Below are positions 1 to 7,983 of a DNA stretch of 64,000 nucleotides, one piece after another; the first letter of the stretch is position 1; the number at the start of each line of letters is the position of its first letter. The position numbers and the translations under genes are program-made. Location of the stretch: contig OZ245851.1 in assembly GCA_965228975.1 (NCBI GenBank), positions 1,364,001 to 1,428,000 on the forward strand, read 5' to 3'. The DNA comes from JAJFJD01 sp965228975 (GTDB taxonomy: Bacteria; Pseudomonadota; Alphaproteobacteria; UBA8366). The notes below the pieces were generated by a model. The model searched no databases and had not been told where the DNA came from. It saw only the letters and a program-made list of their open reading frames with translations.

Positions 1-38
1 GGATACCCAACATGGTGTTCGGACCGGGCATCAAGTGA
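1..38 (+). CDS. C-terminal tail of a truncated gene, possibly a TRAP transporter large permease (DctM)
   Basis: The first bases read in frame as a short tail ending IPNMVFGPGIK followed by TGA at 36-38. Only twelve codons lie inside the window, so no family can be proven. Many DctM-type permeases end with an aromatic/Pro-rich segment resembling WLPNLVFG, and a DctP receptor gene lies downstream at 864. That is why a TRAP permease is the best guess. The stop is 13 bases before the creatininase start, so the genes probably form one operon. Confidence 0.3.
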   Translation, partial: IPNMVFGPGIK

Positions 39-51
39 TTGGAAGGAGACG

Positions 52-849
52 ATGACCAAGAAACATCTGCTGAAAGACATGACGTGGGTCGAGTTCAAAG
101 AACGATTGCCCGAGAACCCCACGATCCTGCTGCCGTTCGGCTCGCAGGAAGAACAAGGGCCGATGGCGCCGATGGGCGACTGGATGCTGACCGAGGCGAT
201 CGCCGATACCATCGCCGAACGGTCGGGCGCGATCGCCGCGCCGACGATGCCGTTCGGCTATGCGGACTATTTCCGGCCGATCCCCGGTGGCATCGCCATG
301 CGGCCGGACACCTTCAAGAACGTCCTGTGGGACATCTGCGAGAATTTCCTGAACCACGATCTGGATCATCTGGTCGTCTTCAATGGGCATAGCGGGAATT
401 TTCCGCTGATCGACCAGACGATTCGTAAGATCAAGGAGGAGCGCGGCGTGATGATCCCCTGCATCAACGTCTGGCGGTTGATGACCCCGGAAAAATGGCA
501 GGAGTTTCACCCCGAGCTCGGGACCAAGGCCTTCGGCCATGGCGGCGACCCGCTGACGTCCGTCTACCTGCATCTGTTCCCGGATTTGATGCGGATGGAC
601 CTGGCCGAGCCGGCGGGGAAGCCCGGTGAATTGATCGGCTTGCCGACGGCGGGCCTGAACGCGGTCACATTCCAGGGTGTCGACATCAACGTGGCCGTCG
701 ACATCACCGACCGGTGCGCCAACGGAGTCGCGGGCGGCGATCCGACGCAATCCACGCCGGAAATCGGCGCGAAAATCACCGACTACATCGTCGAATACAC
801 CGTTGCATTCATCGACCACTTGAAAAGCGTGGAAACACGCGTGCGATAG
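52..849 (+). CDS. creatininase family protein with an altered metal-site motif
   Basis: 265 aa, close to the usual 240-270 aa of creatinine amidohydrolase-like metal-dependent amidases. The family signature at residues 29-41 reads GSQEEQGPMAPMG, where typical members have GSxEQHGPHLP. The motif's metal-binding His is therefore Gln, while the first Glu and the following Asp are kept. The second signature NGHSGN (near residue 113) retains its His. A later HGGDPLTS replaces the common HAGExETS. The start is supported by GGAAGGAGACG just upstream. It sits between a possible permease tail and a TRAP receptor gene, which suggests hydrolysis of an imported amide or lactam. The altered site makes activity on creatinine unlikely; the substrate is unknown. 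Confidence 0.8.
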   Translation: MTKKHLLKDMTWVEFKERLPENPTILLPFGSQEEQGPMAPMGDWMLTEAIADTIAERSGAIAAPTMPFGYADYFRPIPGGIAMRPDTFKNVLWDICENFLNHDLDHLVVFNGHSGNFPLIDQTIRKIKEERGVMIPCINVWRLMTPEKWQEFHPELGTKAFGHGGDPLTSVYLHLFPDLMRMDLAEPAGKPGELIGLPTAGLNAVTFQGVDINVAVDITDRCANGVAGGDPTQSTPEIGAKITDYIVEYTVAFIDHLKSVETRVR

Positions 850-863
850 AAGGGAGAACTGTC

Positions 864-1850
864 ATGAAGAGGACATCCATCTTAAAAGTCGCGGCGTTGA
901 CGGTATCAACCGGGCTGATCGGCATGATCGCCGTCGGGGCGCAGGCCGCCGAGGTGCGCTACGGGCTCTGGGCGAAGAAGGGCGAGCCGCAATACGACGG
1001 CGCGGTCAAGTTCAAGGAGATCTTGGAGGCCGAGTCCAAGGGCAAATACAACGTCAAGATCTATCCGGGAAACCAGCTCGGCACGCCGCGCGAAATGCTG
1101 GCGCAGCTCGCCATCGGCACGACGCAGATCATGGCCAGCGGCGATCCCGGCATCAAGGAGATCGAATATCTCGCCCTGCCGTATTTGATGAAGGGGATCG
1201 GCAACTATGCCGCCGTCATCGCCAGCCCGCTCGGGCAGAAGTGGAACGAGAAGCTGGTGAAACAGCGCAAGGTGCGCATTCTCGGCTTCCTGCCGCGCAG
1301 CCCGCGCCAGATCAGCACCAACAAGGTCATCAACTCAATGGCCGACATGAAGGGACTGAAACTGCGCACGCCGACGCGGGACTACTATGTGGAATCGATC
1401 ACCGCGCTCGGCGCGAAACCGACGCCGATGGCGTTCAAGGAGGTCTACACCGCGCTGCAGACCGGGGTCGTCGACGGGCAGGAGAACCCTGTCGAGACGA
1501 TCTACGCGCAGAAATTCTATGAGGTCCAAAAGGCGATCGCGCTGATCGATTATATCGACAAGCCAGCCTACGTGATGATCAGCGACGCTTTCTGGAACAA
1601 GCTGTCGGCGGCGGACCAGAAGCTGTTCAAGAAGGCCCAGGCGGCATCGCGCAAGGTTGTCGTCGATACCTTGCCGAAGATGCAGAAAGACTTGCTCGCC
1701 AAGATGAAGGCGGCGGGCATCACCGTGACGCGCCCGGACAAGGCCGAGTTCATCGCGGCGACGCAAAAGGTCCGCGACAAGTTGGGCAAGGCCCGTTGGG
1801 GCGAGAAGGACTACAAGACGGTCGTCGAGATCGGCAAGAAGGACTTCTGA
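864..1850 (+). CDS. TRAP transporter substrate-binding protein, DctP family
   Basis: 328 aa, the normal DctP size. The ATG at 864 is chosen over upstream in-frame starts because AGGGAGA at 851-857 precedes it and because it gives a classical signal peptide: basic MKRT, a hydrophobic core to about residue 25, and a cleavage site near AQAA. The mature protein is periplasmic. Family hallmarks include the LRTP segment after MKGLK and the KEVYTALQTGVVDGQENP block near residue 190, part of the ligand-clamping domain in DctP proteins. It would deliver a carboxylate or similar solute to a DctQM permease. The gene ends in a clear terminator at 1886-1912. Ligand unknown; the adjacent creatininase hints at an amide-containing compound. 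Confidence 0.93.
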   Translation: MKRTSILKVAALTVSTGLIGMIAVGAQAAEVRYGLWAKKGEPQYDGAVKFKEILEAESKGKYNVKIYPGNQLGTPREMLAQLAIGTTQIMASGDPGIKEIEYLALPYLMKGIGNYAAVIASPLGQKWNEKLVKQRKVRILGFLPRSPRQISTNKVINSMADMKGLKLRTPTRDYYVESITALGAKPTPMAFKEVYTALQTGVVDGQENPVETIYAQKFYEVQKAIALIDYIDKPAYVMISDAFWNKLSAADQKLFKKAQAASRKVVVDTLPKMQKDLLAKMKAAGITVTRPDKAEFIAATQKVRDKLGKARWGEKDYKTVVEIGKKDF

Positions 1851-1885
1851 GCCGAAATTAAACTTCCCAAAGCCTCCTAAGCACT

Positions 1886-1912
1886 CGGCCTCCTTCGCGA
1901 GGCCGCCTTTTT
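1886..1912 (+). terminator. rho-independent terminator after the DctP gene
   Basis: Perfect 7-bp stem CGGCCTC/GAGGCCG (1886-1892 with 1899-1905), 6-base loop, then CC and five T. It lies 36 bases after the DctP stop. The T-run overlaps the stop codon of the convergent FAH gene. Confidence 0.85.
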
Positions 1913-2891
1913 AGGTGGTGTCGACGCGCTGATCGATGGCGCCGAAGAGCGATGCGCCCGCCGCATCCCGCATTTCGATGCGGACGCGGTCGTCGTGTTT
2001 GAGGAACGGCGTGCGCGGCTCGCCATGCTCCAGCGTTTCGATCATGCGGATTTCCGCGAGACAGGACGATCCGGCGGCCCGGTCCTTGTTCGACACCGTG
2101 CCGGACCCGATGATCGTGCCCGCACCGAGACGGCGGGTGCGCGCGGCATGGGCGATCAATTCGTCGAACCCAAAGGTCATGTCGGCGCCGCCGTTCGGAT
2201 GCCCGACTTCGGCGCCGTTCACGAAACTTTGCAGCGGCAGGTGCAGCCGGGCGCCGTCCCAGGCATCGCCAAGTGCGGCGGGGGTGACGGCCACCGGCGA
2301 AAATGCGCTGGCGGGCTTGCTTTGGAAGAAGCCGAAACCCTTGCCGACCTCGCCCGGCACCAGGGCGCGCAGGCTGACGTCGTTGCACAGCATGACCAGC
2401 TTGATATGGGCGCCCGCCTGACCCGGCGTCATGCCCATGGGCACGTCGTCCACGATGACCGCGATCTCCGCCTCGAAGTCGATACCCCAGGCTTCGTCCG
2501 CCAAGGCGATGTCGTCGCAGGGGCCGAGGAAACCGTCGGACAGGCCCTGATACATCAGCGGGTCGGTGTACAGACTCTCGGGCATTTCAGCGCCGCGCGC
2601 CTTCCGTACCAGTTCCATGTGGTTGAGGAAGGCGGAGCCGTCGGCAAACTGGTAGGCGCGGGGCAAGGGGGACTCGCAGATCGCGCCGCTGAACGGCTCG
2701 GCGTTGCCGATCTCGCCGCCGTTCAATCTGTCCGAGAGGTTTTGCAGCGCAGGTTCGGCCGTTACCCAGTCCTCCAGTGCCGCCTGCAAGGTTGCGGCGA
2801 CGCCAGTTGCCGGGGTGCAGCGTTTGAGTGCGTCATCGACGACGACCAACCGGCCGTCGCGTGTGCCGTCCTTCAGGGTGGCTAGCTTCAT
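1911..2891 (-). CDS. fumarylacetoacetate hydrolase family protein (last gene of tyrosine cluster)
   Basis: 326 aa FAH-superfamily hydrolase. The metal-binding DFEAEIAVIVDD block (Glu140 and Glu142) and the following CND (Asp171) correspond to the carboxylate ligands of fumarylacetoacetase. The first ~80 residues form the N-terminal domain seen in the single-chain bacterial enzymes. It is separated from hmgA by only 3 bases and must be cotranscribed with it. Given hppD, phhA and hmgA upstream, it most likely cleaves fumarylacetoacetate (or maleylacetoacetate/maleylpyruvate type products) to fumarate and acetoacetate, the final step of phenylalanine/tyrosine breakdown. Family assignment is firm; the substrate is inferred from context. 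Cytoplasmic; no signal peptide. Confidence 0.9.
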   Translation of the reverse strand: MKLATLKDGTRDGRLVVVDDALKRCTPATGVAATLQAALEDWVTAEPALQNLSDRLNGGEIGNAEPFSGAICESPLPRAYQFADGSAFLNHMELVRKARGAEMPESLYTDPLMYQGLSDGFLGPCDDIALADEAWGIDFEAEIAVIVDDVPMGMTPGQAGAHIKLVMLCNDVSLRALVPGEVGKGFGFFQSKPASAFSPVAVTPAALGDAWDGARLHLPLQSFVNGAEVGHPNGGADMTFGFDELIAHAARTRRLGAGTIIGSGTVSNKDRAAGSSCLAEIRMIETLEHGEPRTPFLKHDDRVRIEMRDAAGASLFGAIDQRVDTT

Positions 2892-2894
2892 CGC

Positions 2895-4055
2895 CTAATC
2901 CGCCGCCTCCGCTTTCTCGGAACGCGGACGCCACGACATGACGTAGTCGGGATTCTCGACACCGGCCGGCAGGTCGCCGACGGTCAGGGCGTCGCGCGTG
3001 TCGACCATCACCGCATACTCGTCGGTTTCCGCCTTGCGGGCCTTCAGCATGCCTTGCAGCGCGCCGGGATGCGGGCCGTGGGTGAAGCCCGCCGGATGGA
3101 AGGTCACCATGCCGGGGTCGATGTCGTCGCGGCTGAAGAAGTCGCCGCGGTGATAGAAGATCACTTCGTCATAGTCGTCGTTGTTGTGAAAGAACGGAAT
3201 CTTCAATGCGTCCGGGTCGGACTCGATCGGCCGCGGCACGAAAGTACAGACGACGAAACGGTCGGCGACGAAGGTTGTGTGCGCCGACGGCGGCAGGTGA
3301 TAGCGCGGGCTGACCAGCGCGCGGATGTCGCGCAGGTTGATGCGGACCGGGGCCAGGTTACCGTGCCAGCCGACCGCGTCCAGCGGGTTGTAGGGATATG
3401 TCACGGTCGATATAGCGTCGGCGCGCTTGATCTCGATCCGCCAGATCTCTTCCTGTCCGTCGGGCGTTTGCTGGTCGCGAAATGCCTCGTCGAGGGCCGG
3501 CGTGTCGAGCATCGCCGGGTCGAATATCGCGTGCGGCCCGACCAAGCCCTTATCCGGCAAGCGGTAGGCGCCGTTGGTCGCCTCGATCAGCAGGACCGCG
3601 GCGTCGTCCTCGAACTCGGTGCGCCACAGCGTGCCGCGCGGCAACACGACGTAGTCGCCGGTTTCGATCCGCAGATGCCCGTAATCGCAGAACAACGCGC
3701 CCGATCCGTGGTGAATGAACAACAGGTCGTCGCCGTCCGCGTTGCGCGCCAGGGCGTTCATCGCACCGCTGGTCCGCCAATAGCGATAGCGCATATGAGG
3801 GTTATGGAGCACCGTCGCGGCGTTCCATGGGCTGTTGGCCATCGCATGCAGCCGGGTGAGGTCGAAGGCGCGCGGGCGCAGCGGCCCCTCCCAGTCGGTC
3901 CACCCGGTCGGCGGACGGCGGTGATACATGTGGCTTGCCGGGCCGAAGAACCCTTCGCGTCCCATTTCCCGTTCGTAGGTTCCCTCGGGCAGGTCCACAT
4001 GGGCCTGGCGCGAGGTGACGCCTTCGCTTCGTGGCAGGTTGATCCAATTGCGCAT
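2895..4055 (-). CDS. hmgA: homogentisate 1,2-dioxygenase, short alphaproteobacterial type
   Basis: 386 aa non-haem Fe(II) double cupin that opens the ring of homogentisate to maleylacetoacetate. It is shorter than the ~430-445 aa human and Pseudomonas enzymes. Likely iron ligands are His290, Glu297 and His326 (in THGPHPGA). The His-to-Glu spacing is 7 here rather than 6 in the human enzyme (H335/E341), so the exact ligand assignment needs a model. Other family blocks include ASHMYHRRPPTGW near residue 40 and the YPYNPLDAVGWHG segment near 220. It lies 16 bases downstream of phhA and 3 bases before the FAH gene, consistent with one operon started at hppD. Confidence 0.88.
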   Translation of the reverse strand: MRNWINLPRSEGVTSRQAHVDLPEGTYEREMGREGFFGPASHMYHRRPPTGWTDWEGPLRPRAFDLTRLHAMANSPWNAATVLHNPHMRYRYWRTSGAMNALARNADGDDLLFIHHGSGALFCDYGHLRIETGDYVVLPRGTLWRTEFEDDAAVLLIEATNGAYRLPDKGLVGPHAIFDPAMLDTPALDEAFRDQQTPDGQEEIWRIEIKRADAISTVTYPYNPLDAVGWHGNLAPVRINLRDIRALVSPRYHLPPSAHTTFVADRFVVCTFVPRPIESDPDALKIPFFHNNDDYDEVIFYHRGDFFSRDDIDPGMVTFHPAGFTHGPHPGALQGMLKARKAETDEYAVMVDTRDALTVGDLPAGVENPDYVMSWRPRSEKAEAAD

Positions 4056-4071
4056 GGAAAGCTCCTGTCTC

Positions 4072-4902
4072 CTAGGTCCCGGCCGGTATCAACGTATCGG
4101 TTTCCAGAATGGTCTGCGGCGTGAGATCGTTCCGAAGCCTGAGGTCGTTGTAGTAGGGGGTGAAGTCCGGACGCGTCGCGTCGAATAATTGATCGAAGGA
4201 CTCGATTACGAAATAGACCTCCTGCAGGTCGTCGATCCGGTACTCGGTTTGCATGATGCGCAGCAGGTCGAAGCCGATCCGGTTCGGCGCCGGGTTTTCC
4301 AGGCAGTAGACCGATTCCGTGTGCGACGACACGATGCCGGAGCCGTAGATACGCAGCCCCTCCGGTGTTTGGATCAAGCCGAATTCCACTGTGTACCAGT
4401 AGAGCCGGGCGAGATAATGCAGTGCGTCGAGGTGCAGCGCCTTCAATCCGCCCCGGCCGTAGGCTTGCATGTAGTTGGCGAAGACCGGATTGGTGAGCAT
4501 CGGCACATGGCCGAACAGGTCGTGGAAGACATCCGGCTCCTGCAGGTAGTCCATCTGCTGCGGTGTGCGGATCCAGTTCGTCACCGGGAAACGGCGGTTG
4601 GCGAGGTGCCAGAAGAACACGTCGTCCGGCACAAGCCCGGAGACGGCGACGATACGCCAGCCGGTCGCGTCCTCGAGGCTGTCGGACAGGCGCTCGAAGT
4701 TGGGGATACCATCTGCCGCGACGCCCAGCCGGCGCAGCCCGTCAAGAAATGCGTCGCAGGCCCGGCCCGGCAGGATGTCGGACTGCCGTTCATACAAGTG
4801 CCGCCACAACGCGTGTTCCTGTGCGCTGTAGGCATGCCATCCCTGGTCGACGACGAAATCGTTGGCCGGCGCGGTCGTAGCGGTGAGCGTGGACCCATCC
4901 AT
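4072..4902 (-). CDS. phhA: phenylalanine 4-monooxygenase
   Basis: 276 aa bacterial pterin-dependent aromatic amino acid hydroxylase lacking the regulatory ACT domain, as usual in bacteria. The iron triad is visible: His127 and His132 in VFHDLFGHVP and Glu173 in YWYTVEFGL. It converts phenylalanine to tyrosine with tetrahydropterin and oxygen. The gene sits between hppD and hmgA on the same strand, so phenylalanine carbon is routed through tyrosine and homogentisate. Neither a pterin-4a-carbinolamine dehydratase (phhB) nor a tyrosine aminotransferase is encoded in this window, so they must be elsewhere. Start ATG at 4902; 27 bases separate it from hppD. Confidence 0.95.
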   Translation of the reverse strand: MDGSTLTATTAPANDFVVDQGWHAYSAQEHALWRHLYERQSDILPGRACDAFLDGLRRLGVAADGIPNFERLSDSLEDATGWRIVAVSGLVPDDVFFWHLANRRFPVTNWIRTPQQMDYLQEPDVFHDLFGHVPMLTNPVFANYMQAYGRGGLKALHLDALHYLARLYWYTVEFGLIQTPEGLRIYGSGIVSSHTESVYCLENPAPNRIGFDLLRIMQTEYRIDDLQEVYFVIESFDQLFDATRPDFTPYYNDLRLRNDLTPQTILETDTLIPAGT

Positions 4903-4929
4903 CGGATTATGTCCTGCCGATTGCCGCGT

Positions 4930-6042
4930 TCATGCGGACAGCTCGCCGCGTCGAATTTGGTCCTGCTCCATGGCCTCGAACAAGGCCTGGAAGTTGCCTT
5001 CGCCGAAGCCTTCGTCGCCTTTCCGCTGGATGATCTCGAAGAAGATGGGACCGATCACGGTGCGGGTGAATATCTGCAACAGGCGGCCGCCATCCGGTGT
5101 CGGTGCGCCGTCGATCAGGATCGCGTTTCGCTGCAACCGGTCCAGGTCTTCGCCGTGGTCCGGCAGGCGGCGGTCGACCGCCGCATAGTAATCGTCCGGC
5201 GGCGGGTCCATGAAGTCGATGCCGCGGTCGCGCAGCATTTCGACGGTGGCGTGGATGTCGTCAGTGCCGAGCGCGATGTGCTGGATGCCTTCGCCGTTAT
5301 AGGCCTCCAGGTATTCCGCAATCTGCGATTTGTCGTCGGCGGACTCGTTGATCGGGATGCGAATCTTGCCGCACGGGCTGGTCATGGCGCGACTGTGCAG
5401 GCCGGTCAGCTTGCCTTCGATGTCGAAATACCGGATTTGCCGGAAATTGAAGAGCCGCTCGTAAAAATCGGCCCATATGTCCATCCGGCCTTGGTAGACG
5501 TTGTGCGTCAGATGATCGACATAGGTCAGCCCGACGCCGTGCGGCGACCCGAGGGTTGCGCCGCCGGTCGGCACGAAGTCCACGTCGTAGATCGATTGCT
5601 CGCGGTAGCGGTCGACCAGGTAGATCACGCTGTCGCCGATCCCTTTGATCGCCGGGATGTTCAACTCCATCGGGCCGACCCGTCCATGGTGCGGCTTCGC
5701 GCCGGCGGCGATCAGATACTCGTAGGCGCTGGCCGCGTTCCGGACGCGGAACGCCATCGCGCAGGCCGACGGTCCATGCACGCGGGCGAAGGACTGCGCA
5801 AAGCTCTCCGGTTCGGCGTTGACGATGAAGTTGATGTCGTTCTGACGGTAGAGCGTGACGTCTTTGGAGCGGTGCCGTGCGACCGCCTCGAATCCCATGG
5901 ATTCGAACAGCACGCCGAGCGCGGCAGTGTCTTCCGCCGTGTATTCGACGAATTCGAAGCCGTCGGTTCCGGCGGGATTGGTCCAGTTTTCGGGCGCGGC
6001 GGCGTCGTGCGTCACCGTAACGGGTCTATGCGTCGTGGCCAT
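4930..6042 (-). CDS. hppD: 4-hydroxyphenylpyruvate dioxygenase
   Basis: 370 aa with two vicinal-oxygen-chelate domains. Fe(II) ligands of the C-terminal domain are His177 (VDHLTHNV), His255 (GIQHIAL) and Glu336 (FFEIIQRKG), matching HPPD. The C-terminal GFGEGNFQALFEAME block is the gating helix region of the family. It converts 4-hydroxyphenylpyruvate to homogentisate. It is the first gene of the hppD-phhA-hmgA-FAH run. GGAGGATAAG directly precedes the ATG. The divergent upstream region to the DUF2066 gene holds two inverted repeats (6091-6136) that could carry operon control. Confidence 0.96.
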   Translation of the reverse strand: MATTHRPVTVTHDAAAPENWTNPAGTDGFEFVEYTAEDTAALGVLFESMGFEAVARHRSKDVTLYRQNDINFIVNAEPESFAQSFARVHGPSACAMAFRVRNAASAYEYLIAAGAKPHHGRVGPMELNIPAIKGIGDSVIYLVDRYREQSIYDVDFVPTGGATLGSPHGVGLTYVDHLTHNVYQGRMDIWADFYERLFNFRQIRYFDIEGKLTGLHSRAMTSPCGKIRIPINESADDKSQIAEYLEAYNGEGIQHIALGTDDIHATVEMLRDRGIDFMDPPPDDYYAAVDRRLPDHGEDLDRLQRNAILIDGAPTPDGGRLLQIFTRTVIGPIFFEIIQRKGDEGFGEGNFQALFEAMEQDQIRRGELSA

Positions 6043-6090
6043 CTTATCCTCCGCGGTTGGTCGCGTTGGTCTGGCCCCCTGTGCCCCTTA

Positions 6091-6120
6091 TTCAGCAAAT
6101 ATGGCGCAAGCGATGCTGAA
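6091..6120. promoter_or_regulatory. inverted repeat TTCAGCA-N16-TGCTGAA upstream of hppD
   Basis: Perfect 7-bp arms at 6091-6097 and 6114-6120, about 50-80 bases upstream of the hppD start in the divergent intergenic region. Centre-to-centre spacing is 23 bases. It could be a regulator dyad or a stem in the hppD leader. The regulator is not identifiable from sequence alone. Confidence 0.4.
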
Positions 6121-6121
6121 A

Positions 6122-6136
6122 GCAAGCTACACTTGC
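6122..6136. promoter_or_regulatory. inverted repeat GCAAG-N5-CTTGC between hppD and the DUF2066 gene
   Basis: A perfect 5-bp dyad with 5-base spacer directly next to the longer inverted repeat at 6091-6120. A TTGACG hexamer (6148-6153) that could be a -35 for the rightward gene lies 12 bases further. It is a candidate operator; the short arms keep confidence low. Confidence 0.35.
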
Positions 6137-6234
6137 ATCAACATTTATTGACGCTGTTTTTACTTCGGTATGGTTACTGATTATTTAACGGCCTATCGTT
6201 ACCTTCTATTCTTGGTGGTAGGCGGGAGAGCGGC

Positions 6235-7026
6235 ATGATCCGGTTCGGGATTCTGGTGTTCGCATGTCTGATCGTGAGTGCGCCCGTGGGTGCGGTCGAC
6301 GACTCCGATCTTTACCGCGCGCAGGCGATCGTCACCGGAACCGTCGAACCCGAGCGGACACGCGGCTTCAAGGCGGCTTTGCAGGATGTCGTCGTCAAAC
6401 TCACCGGCGACGCCCGGCTTGAGGGCAGCGGAAAGCTGTTGCCGCTCCTGGAACGGCCGCACGGCCTTGTCGAACGGTTTGAGTACGAGGACCGTATGAA
6501 GGGCATTCCCGTGCACGACGAACAGGGAACCCGCGAGCGGCCGCATTACCTGCGGGTCAGGTTCAAGAAAGCCGCCGTCGATGCAGCGCTGGTGAAGCTG
6601 GGTCTCAAGAAGTGGCCGTCCGACCGGCCTGTTTTGGCCGTCTGGTTGGGGGTCCGTACGGCGCTTGCACCATATGTTCTGGAAGATGACGGTCCGAACG
6701 GGTATGGGCAACGCGCTGTACTCATTGAAACTTCGATGCGTCGTGGTCTACCGATTGTGCTGCCTTCCAAAGGGCAGAATGCCGTCAATTTCGGCGATAT
6801 CGCGTCGAATGCTGCTGCAAAGTTGAAGCGGGCCTCCCGTCGTGCCGATGCATTTCTCGTGGGCGTCTTGAGCATCACGGAAGCGGGATACTGGAATATC
6901 AATTGGCAGTTGTTCCATCGGAACGAGTCACGCGCGTGGTCATTGCGCGACGTCACGTTCGATACGGCGTTGAAGAATGGGCTGCAGACCGGTGCATTGA
7001 TCTTCAGCGGCAACAAACCGATGTAG
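6235..7026 (+). CDS. DUF2066 domain-containing exported protein
   Basis: 263 aa. Residues 1-20 form a signal peptide ending SAPVGA, so the protein is periplasmic. It matches the DUF2066 pattern seen in many proteobacteria: a GFKAALQDVVVKLTGD block near residue 45, then RPVLAVWLGV near 130, and a C-terminal part rich in short beta-strands. Members of this family have no established function. It is divergent from hppD and convergent with the lipoprotein gene at 7074. Start: GGCGGGAGAGCGGC immediately upstream of the ATG. Confidence 0.8.
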   Translation: MIRFGILVFACLIVSAPVGAVDDSDLYRAQAIVTGTVEPERTRGFKAALQDVVVKLTGDARLEGSGKLLPLLERPHGLVERFEYEDRMKGIPVHDEQGTRERPHYLRVRFKKAAVDAALVKLGLKKWPSDRPVLAVWLGVRTALAPYVLEDDGPNGYGQRAVLIETSMRRGLPIVLPSKGQNAVNFGDIASNAAAKLKRASRRADAFLVGVLSITEAGYWNINWQLFHRNESRAWSLRDVTFDTALKNGLQTGALIFSGNKPM

Positions 7027-7073
7027 GCCGTTCGGTTTCGAATTGCAGTGCGAGCGTGGGCGGTGACCGAACG

Positions 7074-7715
7074 CTATTTCAGTACTTTCGCGGTATTCTT
7101 CCGCAAGTCACTGGTTCCGTTGTTCAGCAAGTCGGTCCAATCGCTTTCCACGATTGCGACATAGCTGTTGTAGAACGCGTGTCCTGGGACCTCCCGATCG
7201 TGTTCCGCGACGGGCCACGGTCCCGTAAGCCGAATGCGGGATTCATGGGTGATCCTGATGTCCAATCCGAAATTGACCCATGACCAGAACTTGTTGATGT
7301 CCGCCGATAAAGGCAACGCCGTCTCATAGCCGGCCGCACCTTTCTCGATGACCGCGTAACCCTTGTCGGCCAAAGCCGCGGACAACACCTTTTTAACCAA
7401 TCCGGAAACGGTTTGACCCTCCGGAAGAACCACATCGCCCCATGCGTTGCCGTAGCCGCCGCGTTTTCTTCCGACAGCACGGGCGGTAAGGGCGGTGTTT
7501 TCGATCTCATTGCCGCGGACGGACGGTATCGACGGTTGCGGCGGGTCGACCTGGAACGCGCGTTTGTCGACGACCTTCACGATCTTCACTGCGGCTTTCG
7601 TGGGCTCCGCCGACGATTTGGGAACCGATACGGCCAACTCCGATCTGCTTGCCGCACACCCGGCCGCAAGAAGGCCCAACAGAACCGCAACGACAATCGA
7701 TCTTGCTGCGCGCAT
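7074..7715 (-). CDS. YajG-like lipoprotein of unknown function
   Basis: The ATG at 7715 is preferred (GGGGGACGG just upstream). It gives a 213 aa protein beginning MRAARS with a lipoprotein signal ending LLAAGC, Cys20 being the acylated residue. A longer frame starting at 7799 would bury the signal. The mature part (KIVKVVDKRAFQ near residue 47, then LVKKVLSAALADKGYAV) resembles the uncharacterised YajG-type lipoprotein fold, with a conserved DxR near the start and a C-terminal SxDW. Likely outer-membrane anchored. No operon partners; convergent with the DUF2066 gene. The YajG assignment is by pattern only. Confidence 0.7.
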   Translation of the reverse strand: MRAARSIVVAVLLGLLAAGCAASRSELAVSVPKSSAEPTKAAVKIVKVVDKRAFQVDPPQPSIPSVRGNEIENTALTARAVGRKRGGYGNAWGDVVLPEGQTVSGLVKKVLSAALADKGYAVIEKGAAGYETALPLSADINKFWSWVNFGLDIRITHESRIRLTGPWPVAEHDREVPGHAFYNSYVAIVESDWTDLLNNGTSDLRKNTAKVLK

Positions 7716-7983
7716 TTTCCGTCCCCCGATTTGTTTGGCGGTGGGATTTTGTGCCGGGGCTTTCCCCGAAATCAAAGGGATTCTGTCTATCTCCTTCATT
7801 TTCCGATAGCCATTCGCCCATTGCGCCTCAGATTGAGTTGAAAATCACGGTAGCTACATTTTTTGCGCGTACCCTTCGCAAACAAGCCCGTAATAGTTTA
7901 AGAAAAGGGATCGCGTGCCACGGTGTTGTCACGTGGTTTCGCTACTTAAGAAATCTCATTTCAGTCAGGGAGACCATTAGCAG

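Noticed and set aside
4189..6180. A long rightward open frame of 663 codons across phhA and hppD
   Set aside because: It lies antisense to two well-recognised enzymes, has no domain, and is explained by high G+C content.
7030..7072. Inverted repeat GTTCGGT...ACCGAAC between convergent genes as a bidirectional terminator
   Set aside because: The loop is about 29 bases and no T-run follows either arm.
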